Positions 18,787 to 27,325 of a DNA stretch of 64,000 nucleotides are shown here, piece by piece. Position 1 is the stretch's first letter; each line of letters begins with the position of its first letter. The notes beneath the pieces are model-generated. The model was not told the origin of the DNA. It searched no databases and was given only the letters and a program-made list of their open reading frames with translations. The stretch comes from Cellulophaga sp. F20128 (GTDB lineage Bacteria; Bacteroidota; Bacteroidia; Flavobacteriales; Flavobacteriaceae), in contig NZ_JALKBA010000002.1 in assembly GCF_023015805.1 (NCBI RefSeq), positions 407,515 through 471,514 of the forward strand, written 5' to 3'. Made by a program: the position numbers and the translations under genes.

Positions 18787-20103
18787 ATGAAAAATACAGA
18801 AAGAATACCCGTGGTGCCAAAAAATATGGTGATCCCCTTTATATTAGTAACTTCATTATTTGCATTGTGGGGGTTTGCAAATGCGGTAACAGACCCGATG
18901 GTTTCTGCCTTTAAGAAAGTATTAGAGCTTAGTAATACCCAGGCATCTATGGTGCAAATGGCCTTCTATGGTGGTTATTTCTGTATGGCATTGCCGGCGG
19001 CAATGTTTATGCGTAAATATTCGTACAAAACAGGAATTTTAATTGGTTTGGGTTTATATGCAGTAGGTGCATTGTTGTTTTACCCAGCAGCAATTACAGA
19101 GCAATTTTGGTTTTTTTGTTTGGGACTATACGTGCTTACCTTTGGATTGGCGTTTTTAGAAACAGCGGCAAACCCCTATGCTTTGGCAATGGGAGCCAAA
19201 GAAACTGCTACGCAACGTTTAAACCTAGCTCAGGCATTTAATCCGGTTGGTTTAATAGGTGGCTTGTTTGTAGCCCAACAATTTGTCTTAAAAAATTTAA
19301 AGTCCGATGATATTCAGGATTTTAGTGCTTTGGATGAAGCCTCTAAAATCTTAGTAAGAACTTCAGATTTAATGGTAATCCGCGACCCGTATGTTATTCT
19401 AGGATTGGTGTTAATTGGTGTTTTTATTTTGTTTGTTATTAGCAAAATGCCACAATCTAAGGATGAAGGAGGAATGCCAAGCATGGGGGATACTTTTAAA
19501 GCATTGATCTCTAATAAAAAATATGTACTGGGAGTCTTAGCGCAAATATTATATGTAGGAGCACAGATTATGTGTTGGACCTATATTTATCAATACGCTG
19601 AGGCAATAGCAATGGATAATGTAACTGCCGGATATTATCAAATGGCAGCATTTGTTATCTTTACACTTGGACGTGCGGTAGGTGTTTATTTATTGCGCTT
19701 TTTAAGTGCAGGAAAATTATTGATGATTTTCGCATTGCTTGCCATGGTATTTATTGCAGGAACAATATTTATAGAAAGTATTGTTGGGCTGTATTGTTTG
19801 GTAGGGGTGTCTTTTAGTATGTCCTTAATGTTCCCGACAATTTACGGTATCGCTTTGGGAGATTTAACGGAAGAGCAATCTAAAGTGGGTTCTGCAGGTT
19901 TAATTATGGCGATTGTTGGTGGGGCTTTAATGCCTGCCTTACAAGGAATGATTATAGATGCTGGCGGATCAGGTGTAAGTGATACAACAATAGCAGGTGT
20001 GTCTGAGGTGAATTTCTCATTTATTTTACCACTTGCCTGTTTTGTTTATATTGCCTGGTACGGATATACAGTTTATAAAAAACATGAAACAATAACTGCT
20101 TAA
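18787..20103 (+). CDS. fucP: L-fucose:H+ symporter FucP (MFS)
   Basis: Inner-membrane major facilitator of 438 aa with about 12 hydrophobic segments. It matches the FucP family: the first helix carries LFALWGFANAVTDPM with Asp36, and helix 4 carries LETAANPY with Glu125. These correspond to the proton-coupling Asp46 and Glu135 of E. coli FucP. It imports L-fucose, or a related 6-deoxyhexose, with a proton. It starts 23 bases after the SDR stop and is followed 11 bases later by a mutarotase, so one operon is likely. The main uncertainty is the exact sugar, since FucP relatives in Bacteroidota also carry glucose or galactose. Confidence 0.88.
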   Translation: MKNTERIPVVPKNMVIPFILVTSLFALWGFANAVTDPMVSAFKKVLELSNTQASMVQMAFYGGYFCMALPAAMFMRKYSYKTGILIGLGLYAVGALLFYPAAITEQFWFFCLGLYVLTFGLAFLETAANPYALAMGAKETATQRLNLAQAFNPVGLIGGLFVAQQFVLKNLKSDDIQDFSALDEASKILVRTSDLMVIRDPYVILGLVLIGVFILFVISKMPQSKDEGGMPSMGDTFKALISNKKYVLGVLAQILYVGAQIMCWTYIYQYAEAIAMDNVTAGYYQMAAFVIFTLGRAVGVYLLRFLSAGKLLMIFALLAMVFIAGTIFIESIVGLYCLVGVSFSMSLMFPTIYGIALGDLTEEQSKVGSAGLIMAIVGGALMPALQGMIIDAGGSGVSDTTIAGVSEVNFSFILPLACFVYIAWYGYTVYKKHETITA

Positions 20104-20114
20104 AGTTTATAAAG

Positions 20115-20444
20115 ATGAAAAGACATTGTTTAGCCCTGGATCTAGTGGATGATGAAAAGCTGATACAAGCCTATGAAGAATATCATAAAGAAGTCTGGCC
20201 CGACATTATTACAAGTATAAAAGAATCTGGTATTCTAGACATGCAAATCTATAGAGTAGGGAATCGTATGTTTATGATTATGGATGCCGATGATGATTTT
20301 TCCTTTGAAAAGAAGGCCAAAATAGATGCCAAGTATCCGGCCAATGTAGAATGGGAAGAGCTCATGTGGAAATACCAACAAGCCCTTCCAATAGCCAAGC
20401 CGGGAGAGAAGTGGATGTTGATGAAAAAAGTATTTCAATTGTAA
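20115..20444 (+). CDS. L-rhamnose/L-fucose mutarotase family protein (DUF718)
   Basis: 109-aa protein of the RhaM-like mutarotase family, which interconverts the alpha and beta anomers of 6-deoxyhexoses. The conserved features are visible: KRHCLALDL at the N-terminus, YEEYHKEVWPDI near 22-33, GILDMQIYRVGNRMFMIMD at mid-length and WEELMWKYQ near the C-terminus. It fits between FucP and the dehydrogenase because the enzyme needs one anomer of the imported sugar. Whether fucose or rhamnose is the substrate is inferred from context. Its TAA stop overlaps the ATG of the next gene (TAATG), which indicates translational coupling. Confidence 0.85.
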   Translation: MKRHCLALDLVDDEKLIQAYEEYHKEVWPDIITSIKESGILDMQIYRVGNRMFMIMDADDDFSFEKKAKIDAKYPANVEWEELMWKYQQALPIAKPGEKWMLMKKVFQL

Positions 20445-21448
20445 TGAAACGTAGAAAGTTTGTAAATCATATGGGATTTGGGGTCGCCGCAACTGTGGTG
20501 CCGCAAACCTTGATTTCGTTTAAGCCAAATAGGGATAAGAAAATAGCAAAGCCCTTAAAATTTGGTATAGTTTCGGATGTTCATAAAGATTTAATCCCGG
20601 ATGCCGATGAAAGATTGGAAAAGTTTATCGCAACGGCAACAGCCCAAAAAGTAGACTTTATAATTCAATTGGGGGATTTTTGTTTTGCGGATCCTAAAAA
20701 TTTAGATTTTCTAGGAATTTGGGAATCTTTTCAAGGCCCTAAGTTTCATGTATTGGGGAATCATGATATGGATAAAAATTCCAAATCTGAAATGTTAGAT
20801 TTTTGGGGCATGCCCAAAACCTATTATTCGTATGATTTTAATGGGGTTCACTTTATCGTATTAGATGCTAATTTTTTATATCAGGATGGAAAGTTTGTAG
20901 ATTATGAGCGCGCAAATTTTTATGTGAATGATAATGAGCGCACTTATATTAATGATGAACAAATAGCTTGGTTTAAGGGTGACCTTGAAGCAACAAAATT
21001 GCCAACGATAGTATTTTCGCATCAAAGTTTATGGCATTACCAATGGGGTATAAAGAATCGGTTAACGATTCAAAAGATTTTGGAAGCAAACGAATCAAAA
21101 ATCATTTGCTGTATGAATGGCCATAATCATTTGGATTTTCATCACCAACAAAACGGTATAGATTATATTGAGGTTAATAGCATGTCTTATCAATGGATGT
21201 CTGAACCCTATACGTCTGCGGATCGGTTTCCGAAGCACTATTACAAAGAGTATGGCAATTTACCACATATCGCAGCCTACAAGGATCCTTTGTATGCGGT
21301 TGCAACCATAGACCCTAAAGGTACTATGCAGATAGAAGGGGTTAAAAGTGAATGGCTTGCTCCCTCACCTTACGACATGGGAATGCCAAAGGGTATATAT
21401 GGATCAGAATTCACGGCGGAAATGTCTAACTACAAATTAAAGTTTTGA
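20444..21448 (+). CDS. Metallophosphoesterase with Tat-type signal
   Basis: 334-aa calcineurin-like phosphoesterase. The metal-binding motifs appear in order: SDVH (Asp45, His47), GDFC, GNHD, FSHQ and GHNH. An upstream in-frame ATG at 20351 lies inside the mutarotase gene. The ATG at 20444 overlaps the mutarotase stop and gives an N-terminus MKRRKFVNHMGFGVAATVV, a twin-arginine-type signal, so it was chosen. The product should be folded in the cytoplasm and exported to the periplasm with metals loaded. Its place in a deoxyhexose operon is unusual and no substrate can be named. Translational coupling to the mutarotase suggests a fixed role in the pathway. Confidence 0.85.
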   Translation: MKRRKFVNHMGFGVAATVVPQTLISFKPNRDKKIAKPLKFGIVSDVHKDLIPDADERLEKFIATATAQKVDFIIQLGDFCFADPKNLDFLGIWESFQGPKFHVLGNHDMDKNSKSEMLDFWGMPKTYYSYDFNGVHFIVLDANFLYQDGKFVDYERANFYVNDNERTYINDEQIAWFKGDLEATKLPTIVFSHQSLWHYQWGIKNRLTIQKILEANESKIICCMNGHNHLDFHHQQNGIDYIEVNSMSYQWMSEPYTSADRFPKHYYKEYGNLPHIAAYKDPLYAVATIDPKGTMQIEGVKSEWLAPSPYDMGMPKGIYGSEFTAEMSNYKLKF

Positions 21449-21492
21449 GGCTTTAAAAATTATTAAAATAATAGTTCAATTAAATAAGATTG

Positions 21493-22653
21493 ATGAGTAA
21501 AAAAGAGATTAAAATAGATACTAGGTATCCCTCAGTAGATGATTTACGTACTAGGGCTCAGCAACGGATTCCAAAATTTGCTTTCGAATATCTAGATGGT
21601 GGTTGTAACGAAGATGTGAATTTACATAAAAATACGGCGGAGATTAGGAAGGTAGAATTGTTGCCGAGCTATTTAAACAAGCATACACATTCTAATATGA
21701 AAACGGAATTGTTTGGTCATACCTATGATGCTCCATTTGGGATTGCTCCGGTGGGTTTACAAGGGTTAATGTGGCCAAATGCACCCGAAATATTGGCCAA
21801 AGCTGCGTTTGAACACAATGTGCCATTTATATTAAGCACGGTTACTACAACTAGTATTGAGCGTGCTGCAGAGATTACGGAAGGAAAATCATGGTTTCAA
21901 CTGTACCATCCAACAGAAGATAGAGTAAGAGATGACATAATTAATAGAGCAGCCGCTGCAGAATGCCCTGTACTTGTAATTTTGTGTGATGTTCCTACCT
22001 TCGGTTTCCGACCAAGGGATATAAGAAATGGATTGGCTATGCCACCAAAAATGTCTGTTAAAAACATTCTGCAAGTCTTGGGGAAACCAAATTGGGCTAT
22101 GCAAACTTTAAAACACGGTCAGCCTAATTTTGAAACCTTAAAACCATACATGCCTAAGGGCTTAGATTTGGCGCAATTGGGTAAATTTATGGATGCTACC
22201 TTTTCAGGCCGATTGAATGAGGAAAAGATAAAGCCAATTCGCGATATGTGGAAAGGTAAATTAGTTTTAAAAGGAGTGGCAAATGAAGCGGATGTAGACA
22301 AGGCCTTAAAATTAGGGATAGATGGCGTTATTGTTTCCAATCATGGCGGAAGGCAGTTAGATGCTGGTGAATCTACCATTGCGCCTTTAACTAGAATCGC
22401 AAAGAAGTATGGCAAGGAGCTTACGGTTATGATGGATAGTGGCTTGCGTTCTGGTCCGGATATTGCAAGAACCTTGGCAAAAGGCGCTCAATTTACATTC
22501 ATGGGACGTTCTTTTATGTACGGAGTTGCAGCCTTAGGAGCAAAAGGAGGAGACCATACTATATCATTATTAAAAACAGAATTACAACAGGTTATGGAGC
22601 AAATTTGTTGTGAAGAAGTAGCAGATTTTCCAAATCATCTGATTGTAAAATAA
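21493..22653 (+). CDS. lldD: FMN-dependent alpha-hydroxy-acid dehydrogenase, L-lactate dehydrogenase-like
   Basis: 386-aa flavoenzyme of the LldD/glycolate oxidase family. The diagnostic active-site segment SNHGGRQLD is present with catalytic His284 and the following Arg287. The N-terminal FAFEYLDGG and the C-terminal phosphate-binding region (MMDSGLRSGPDI, FMGRSFMYG) fit as well. It oxidizes L-lactate to pyruvate with electrons passed to quinone or oxygen. L-lactate is an end product of the non-phosphorylating L-fucose route, which explains its place at the end of this block. The ATG at 21493 is preferred over a TTG just before it. A terminator follows at 22716-22766. Confidence 0.85.
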   Translation: MSKKEIKIDTRYPSVDDLRTRAQQRIPKFAFEYLDGGCNEDVNLHKNTAEIRKVELLPSYLNKHTHSNMKTELFGHTYDAPFGIAPVGLQGLMWPNAPEILAKAAFEHNVPFILSTVTTTSIERAAEITEGKSWFQLYHPTEDRVRDDIINRAAAAECPVLVILCDVPTFGFRPRDIRNGLAMPPKMSVKNILQVLGKPNWAMQTLKHGQPNFETLKPYMPKGLDLAQLGKFMDATFSGRLNEEKIKPIRDMWKGKLVLKGVANEADVDKALKLGIDGVIVSNHGGRQLDAGESTIAPLTRIAKKYGKELTVMMDSGLRSGPDIARTLAKGAQFTFMGRSFMYGVAALGAKGGDHTISLLKTELQQVMEQICCEEVADFPNHLIVK

Positions 22654-22715
22654 ACTACAGATCAACCTAAATTTATAACGGAATAAAAGGCGTATTTGCG
22701 CCAGAAGGTATACTC

Positions 22716-22766
22716 AAAATGCTGGGAGAGAAGAACTTTGTGTTCTGCTTTACCAGCATTTTTTTT
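22716..22766 (+). terminator. Rho-independent terminator after the lactate dehydrogenase gene
   Basis: Arms AAAATGCTGG (22716-22725) and CCAGCATTTT (22753-22762) pair perfectly. An inner AGAAC/GTTCT stem sits in the loop and a T-tract follows. It closes the fucose-type operon. Confidence 0.88.
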
Positions 22767-22878
22767 ATAGGGGTTGCATGGATTCTTAAACCTTTAGACC
22801 AGCTGTTTGGGGTTTAAATTTCACTTTTGAAATTCTACATGGATAAGGTATATGTCTTATAAAAACAATAGAATGTAG

Positions 22879-22898
22879 GTCCTACTAAGCATTAGGAC
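22879..22898. promoter_or_regulatory. Palindromic operator candidate, copy 2
   Basis: GTCCTACT-AAGC-ATTAGGAC. The right arm is identical to copy 1 (467-486), the left arm differs at one base, and the spacer is also 4 bases. It lies 112 bases before the NPCBM hydrolase start and after a terminator, so it is in promoter territory. Confidence 0.6.
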
Positions 22899-23010
22899 AG
22901 ATTTAATTAAAATAAAATGTCTTAGGAAATCACTTGGGTCGTCAGCTCCCTAATTTTCATATAATTTTAGAGCAACATAAAGAAAGTCTAATTCTAATTA
23001 CATTAAAAAA

Positions 23011-25827
23011 ATGACCGTATTAAAAAAATCAATTTACCTTTTGTTCTGTATGCTAACTACTTTATCGTATGGTCAGCAAGGTACTTTAGATCAGTTAAAT
23101 ATATCTGATTTAGATATGAGTAAAATTGAACAACCTTGGTGGACTGCACAAAAAAACAGAGCAATTACAGGAGAAAAAATAAGTATTTCTGGAAATGGAT
23201 ATACGCATGGTATTGGAACTATTTCTAGAAGTAAGCTATTCATTTTCTTAGATGGAAAATCGAATACATTTACGGCTGAAGTCGGAATACAAGATCCCGA
23301 AGTCAAAACAGGACCTTTTAAGTTCAATGCATTAGGGGATGGCACTAAATTATTCTATCAAGAAAATAGTAAAGGAAAAACATTTGTTGGTATTGCTAAT
23401 ACAGAAACTTCCATTCAAAAAGGTTCTGTTATATTTATAATTAAAGGAGACGACAAAACCCTTTGGAAAAGCAAAAAAATAAAAGGAGGAGAACAAGCTA
23501 TTCCACTAAATATTTCAGTTAAAGGAATAAAAGTTTTAGAACTTATAGTTGAGGATACTGGAGATGGAGTGTCTGGTGATCATGCTGTTTGGGCAAATGC
23601 AAAATTAGTATTTAATGGGTATAAACCACAAATAGTGGATGGCAACTATTTCAACCGAATGGAGATTGCTGATAACGTCTTTAACTCTACATTGGAACCA
23701 TTAATTAAAACATTACCAAAACTGACTGCGCAATATGTGGATGGTGTGCAAAAAGATTGGCTTATAGAAAAGAGCACATTACCATCTTTGGTGTTTAAAA
23801 GCGATAATGGTAAAGAAATTACCATTTCCAATGGCTTGGTTAGTAGAACCTTTAGAGTAACCCCAAATTGTGCTACAGTTGATTTTAAAAATTTAGTAAC
23901 AGGAGAATCCCTTTTACGTGGGGTTAGTTCTGAAGCAATGGTGCAAATTGATGGCATAGAATATAATGTTGGTGGATTAGATGGACAAGTGGAATATGGT
24001 TATCTGAAAAAAGAATGGCTAGAACAAATGTGGAGTCCTAAAAATTCATTTCAAGTTGAAAACTTTAGAATAGAAGATATAAAGCCACGTATCAATTGGA
24101 AAAACAAGAGATGGGCATTAGAGAAAAAGGAGGATATAAAGGGAAAAGAACTAATTTTTGAATACAAACACATCGACCTACAAGATGTAAAAGTAGAAGT
24201 GCATTATGAAATTTATGATGGGATACCATTAATAAGTAAATGGATTACTATAGAAAATAATAGTTCCAAAGAAATTATCTTGAATAATTTTAAGAGCGAA
24301 ATTTTAGCCACCATTGAGCCAGAAAGTGCTGTTGAACGAGGAGAGACGGGCTGGGAATTACCAAATATTCATATTGAAAGTGATTTTGCATTTCACGCCA
24401 TGTCCTTTAAAGGATCCAATCAAGTAGTTCATTGGGAAAAGGACCCGCGCTATACTTCGCAAACAAATTACCCGCTTTTAATGCCTTGCCTGTTGGAGTG
24501 CAAACTGCCAATAGGACCAAATGAAACAATAGAGAAAGGAAGTGATTTTGAGTCTTTCCGTATTTGGGAAATGCCATTTGATAACCATGATAAGCAAAGA
24601 AAAGGATTGGCAACAAATAGATTTTATAATCTAGTAGCCCCATGGACAAGCGAAAATCCACTGTTTTTACATTTGACAACAACTGATGAAAGCAAGGTTA
24701 AGGCTGCGATAGATCAATGTGTAGATACCGGTTATGAAATGGTGATTCTCAGTTTTGGAAGTGGTCTTAATATGGAGGATGTTTCTGAAAAAAATATTGC
24801 AAAATTTAAAGGGTTGGCAGATTATGCTCACTCAAAAGGAATTGAATTAGGAGGTTATTCCTTATTGTCAAGTAGATGGATAAGTGACGAAGTAGATGTT
24901 ATTAACCCCGAAACTGGAAAAAGGGGAGGTGTTATTCATGGTAGTTCTCCTTGCTTAAACAGTCAATGGGGGATAGATTATTTTCAAAAACTAAAAGTTT
25001 TCTTTGAAAAAACTGGTTTTGATTTATTAGAGCACGATGGCTCTTACCCTGGTCAATTATGTGCATCAACTACACATGTAGGACATAAAAACGTAGAAGA
25101 TTCGCAATGGAAGGCTTGGAAAAGAATTTCAAACTTTTATAAATGGTGCAACGAACAAGGAATCTCATTAAATATTCCAGATTGGTATTATTTAAATGGA
25201 AGTACAAAAAATGGAATAGGTTATAGAGAAGTAAACTGGTCTTTACCAAGAGAACGGCAATTGGTATTAGGGCGACAGAATATTTTTGATGGCACATGGG
25301 ATAGAACCCCAAGTATGAGTTGGACTTTTGTGCCGTTAACACAATATCATGGGGGTGGTGCAGCAGCTACCATAGAGCCTTTAAATGATCATTTAGATGC
25401 CTATGAAGCCCATATGATTCAAAATTACGGCTCTGGGGTACAAGCGTGTTATAGGGGGCCTCGATTATATGATACGGAAAGGACCAAAAATGCAGTAATT
25501 GATATTGTTGAATGGTATAATACATATAGAAATATATTAAACTCACCCATTGTTCATCTTAAAAGAGCCAATGGTAGAGAAATTGATGGCATTATGCATG
25601 TAAATCCAGAATTGAAAGAGAAAGGCTTTGTGCAATTTTTCAATCCAACAGATGCAACTATTAAAAAATCAATCAAGATTCCTTTGTATTATACAGGGTT
25701 GAAAACCACAGCAAAGGTAAGAGAACAAGAAGGAAGCTCAAAGATATACACCCTAGATAGAGGCTATAATATAGCAATGGAAATTGAAGTGCCAGCCAAC
25801 AGTAATACTTGGTTTGTAATTGAGTAA
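23011..25827 (+). CDS. Putative clan GH-D-like glycoside hydrolase with N-terminal NPCBM domain
   Basis: 938-aa secreted protein with a signal peptide ending near LSYGQ. Residues about 35-205 look like an NPCBM domain (ITGEKISISGNGYTHGIGT, FTAEVGIQD, HAVWANAKLVF). A beta-sandwich follows (about 265-500), then a probable TIM barrel (about 540-850). In the barrel, GFDLLEHDGSYPG puts Asp676 at a nucleophile-like position and YRGPRLYD puts Asp821 as a candidate acid/base. A C-terminal beta domain closes the protein. The layout resembles NPCBM-bearing alpha-galactosidases, but the core does not read as standard GH27 or GH36. Substrate unknown; an exo-acting glycosidase is inferred. It is first in the second transcription unit behind operator copy 2. 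Confidence 0.6.
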   Translation: MTVLKKSIYLLFCMLTTLSYGQQGTLDQLNISDLDMSKIEQPWWTAQKNRAITGEKISISGNGYTHGIGTISRSKLFIFLDGKSNTFTAEVGIQDPEVKTGPFKFNALGDGTKLFYQENSKGKTFVGIANTETSIQKGSVIFIIKGDDKTLWKSKKIKGGEQAIPLNISVKGIKVLELIVEDTGDGVSGDHAVWANAKLVFNGYKPQIVDGNYFNRMEIADNVFNSTLEPLIKTLPKLTAQYVDGVQKDWLIEKSTLPSLVFKSDNGKEITISNGLVSRTFRVTPNCATVDFKNLVTGESLLRGVSSEAMVQIDGIEYNVGGLDGQVEYGYLKKEWLEQMWSPKNSFQVENFRIEDIKPRINWKNKRWALEKKEDIKGKELIFEYKHIDLQDVKVEVHYEIYDGIPLISKWITIENNSSKEIILNNFKSEILATIEPESAVERGETGWELPNIHIESDFAFHAMSFKGSNQVVHWEKDPRYTSQTNYPLLMPCLLECKLPIGPNETIEKGSDFESFRIWEMPFDNHDKQRKGLATNRFYNLVAPWTSENPLFLHLTTTDESKVKAAIDQCVDTGYEMVILSFGSGLNMEDVSEKNIAKFKGLADYAHSKGIELGGYSLLSSRWISDEVDVINPETGKRGGVIHGSSPCLNSQWGIDYFQKLKVFFEKTGFDLLEHDGSYPGQLCASTTHVGHKNVEDSQWKAWKRISNFYKWCNEQGISLNIPDWYYLNGSTKNGIGYREVNWSLPRERQLVLGRQNIFDGTWDRTPSMSWTFVPLTQYHGGGAAATIEPLNDHLDAYEAHMIQNYGSGVQACYRGPRLYDTERTKNAVIDIVEWYNTYRNILNSPIVHLKRANGREIDGIMHVNPELKEKGFVQFFNPTDATIKKSIKIPLYYTGLKTTAKVREQEGSSKIYTLDRGYNIAMEIEVPANSNTWFVIE

Positions 25828-25850
25828 TACTAGTGATAAATAGCGTGTTA

Positions 25851-27314
25851 ATGAAACTAAATGGTGTATTGCCTTTTTATCTTGTTTTACTTTGTATAAG
25901 TAGCACATGTATTGGACAAATAAATAATGGAGATAAGTTGCCCCAGGAAGTAAAATGGATGTATGATGAAGCCCAATGGGGTATAAGTCATCATTATTTG
26001 GCAGGAGGAGAGCTAGATAAAGCATATTACGACATTCGAAGTTTTGAACAATGGGATTATTATACGGCCAATTTTGATGTAAATGCCTATGCCGATTTGG
26101 TTAAAAAATTGGGGGTCGGGTATGTGATATTTACAATAACTCAAAATAGAGGATACCTTGCAACAACGAGTAAAATTTACGACTTAAACTCTCCTCCTTG
26201 TCCGCCCAAAACCCCCGATTGTAAAAATCAAGAAGGTACTTTAAGGGCTGATTATACGCCAAATAGAGATTTACTAGGAGATTTAGCAATGGCTTTAAGT
26301 ACAAAAGGAGTTAGAGTGATAGCCTACCTCCCTTCGCATATGGGTGATCGTTGGACAGGGAGGCAAATTTCGCCCCCGGCATACCCAGATTGGTGGATCA
26401 ATGATTTTATTGGAGAATTATCAAAAAAGTGGGGAGATACTGTTGCTGGTTGGTGGTTTGATGGGTATTGGAATATTAGTAAAGTGGAGCAAGCAAATGA
26501 TTATCCCATTGCAACGAAAATATGGAATGCCGTTAGGAGTGGAAATCCAAATGCCATAATGGCCTTAAATACAGGGCTAGGAAGTGAGGTGTTTACGAGT
26601 CCGGACAAATACAGTCAGTATTCGGCAGGAGAAGCTAATGAACTACCACCATTGCCAACAGTTAGAGCTTCTAAAGGAAAAGGAGAAAAATTTACTCAAT
26701 ATGTAGGTTGGTCTTTTTTGTCAGAACTAGATCCTCTTTTTGCGGGATGGGGAGAGGTCGATAGAAATTTGCGATTTAAAGATGAAGACGTGGCAAATCA
26801 CACGGTAAAAGCAAGAGAAAATGGCGGGGTATCTACTTGGGATGTTGCCATTAACCCCAATGGAAAATGGCCTTTGGCAAAAATAAAACAAATTCAAGTA
26901 ATCGGCAATGCAACAGGAACAACAGCTGATACCACTTATTCAAGTTTACAGCTTGTGAATGATACTGATCCAGAAATAAACTATTCAGGTAATTGGAAGT
27001 ATTCGGAAGACAGAAAAACAGGAGCATTTGAACAAGACGTACATTATACATCTAAAAGTGGTGATTCTTTTAGTTATTCTTTTGAAGGTACAAGTATTGT
27101 ATTTGCAACCTCAAAAGCAGATGACCAAGGTGACATTGAATTATTCCTAGACAATAACTCGCTCGGTATTTTTTCAACCCATGATGCCTATAAAAGACAG
27201 GTACAAGAAATCATTTATGAAAACCACAATTTAGCATCAGGGAGACATACTTTAAAAGGGGTAAAAAGGTCAGGTAACTTTATGCTTGTTGATGTACTCG
27301 GAATTAAAAATTAA
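25851..27314 (+). CDS. GH29-like alpha-L-fucosidase with C-terminal carbohydrate-binding-like domain
   Basis: 487-aa secreted protein. The ATG at 25851 gives a clean signal peptide (MKLNGVLPFYLVLLCISSTCIGQ); a GTG at 25833 is also in frame. The catalytic part (about 35-340) resembles GH29: KWMYDEAQWGISHHYL, YYTANFDVNAYADLVKKLGVGYVIFT, and WWFDGYW with Asp204 at the position of the GH29 nucleophile. The C-terminal 130 residues form a beta-rich module like a carbohydrate-binding domain (INYSGNWKYSEDRKTGAF, SGRHTLKGVKRSG). The proposed action is removal of terminal alpha-L-fucose, which fits the FucP block upstream. The segment around CPPKTPDC departs from typical fucosidases, so a divergent subfamily is likely. 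Confidence 0.7.
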   Translation: MKLNGVLPFYLVLLCISSTCIGQINNGDKLPQEVKWMYDEAQWGISHHYLAGGELDKAYYDIRSFEQWDYYTANFDVNAYADLVKKLGVGYVIFTITQNRGYLATTSKIYDLNSPPCPPKTPDCKNQEGTLRADYTPNRDLLGDLAMALSTKGVRVIAYLPSHMGDRWTGRQISPPAYPDWWINDFIGELSKKWGDTVAGWWFDGYWNISKVEQANDYPIATKIWNAVRSGNPNAIMALNTGLGSEVFTSPDKYSQYSAGEANELPPLPTVRASKGKGEKFTQYVGWSFLSELDPLFAGWGEVDRNLRFKDEDVANHTVKARENGGVSTWDVAINPNGKWPLAKIKQIQVIGNATGTTADTTYSSLQLVNDTDPEINYSGNWKYSEDRKTGAFEQDVHYTSKSGDSFSYSFEGTSIVFATSKADDQGDIELFLDNNSLGIFSTHDAYKRQVQEIIYENHNLASGRHTLKGVKRSGNFMLVDVLGIKN

Positions 27315-27325
27315 AACCAATTTTT

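Larger units (their letters stand above)
22654..23010. other. Intergenic region with terminator and operator
   Basis: About 360 bases without a gene. It holds the terminator at 22716-22766, operator copy 2 at 22879-22898 and a TAATTTTA sequence at 22962-22969 that could serve as a -7 element for the downstream hydrolase gene. Confidence 0.6.
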
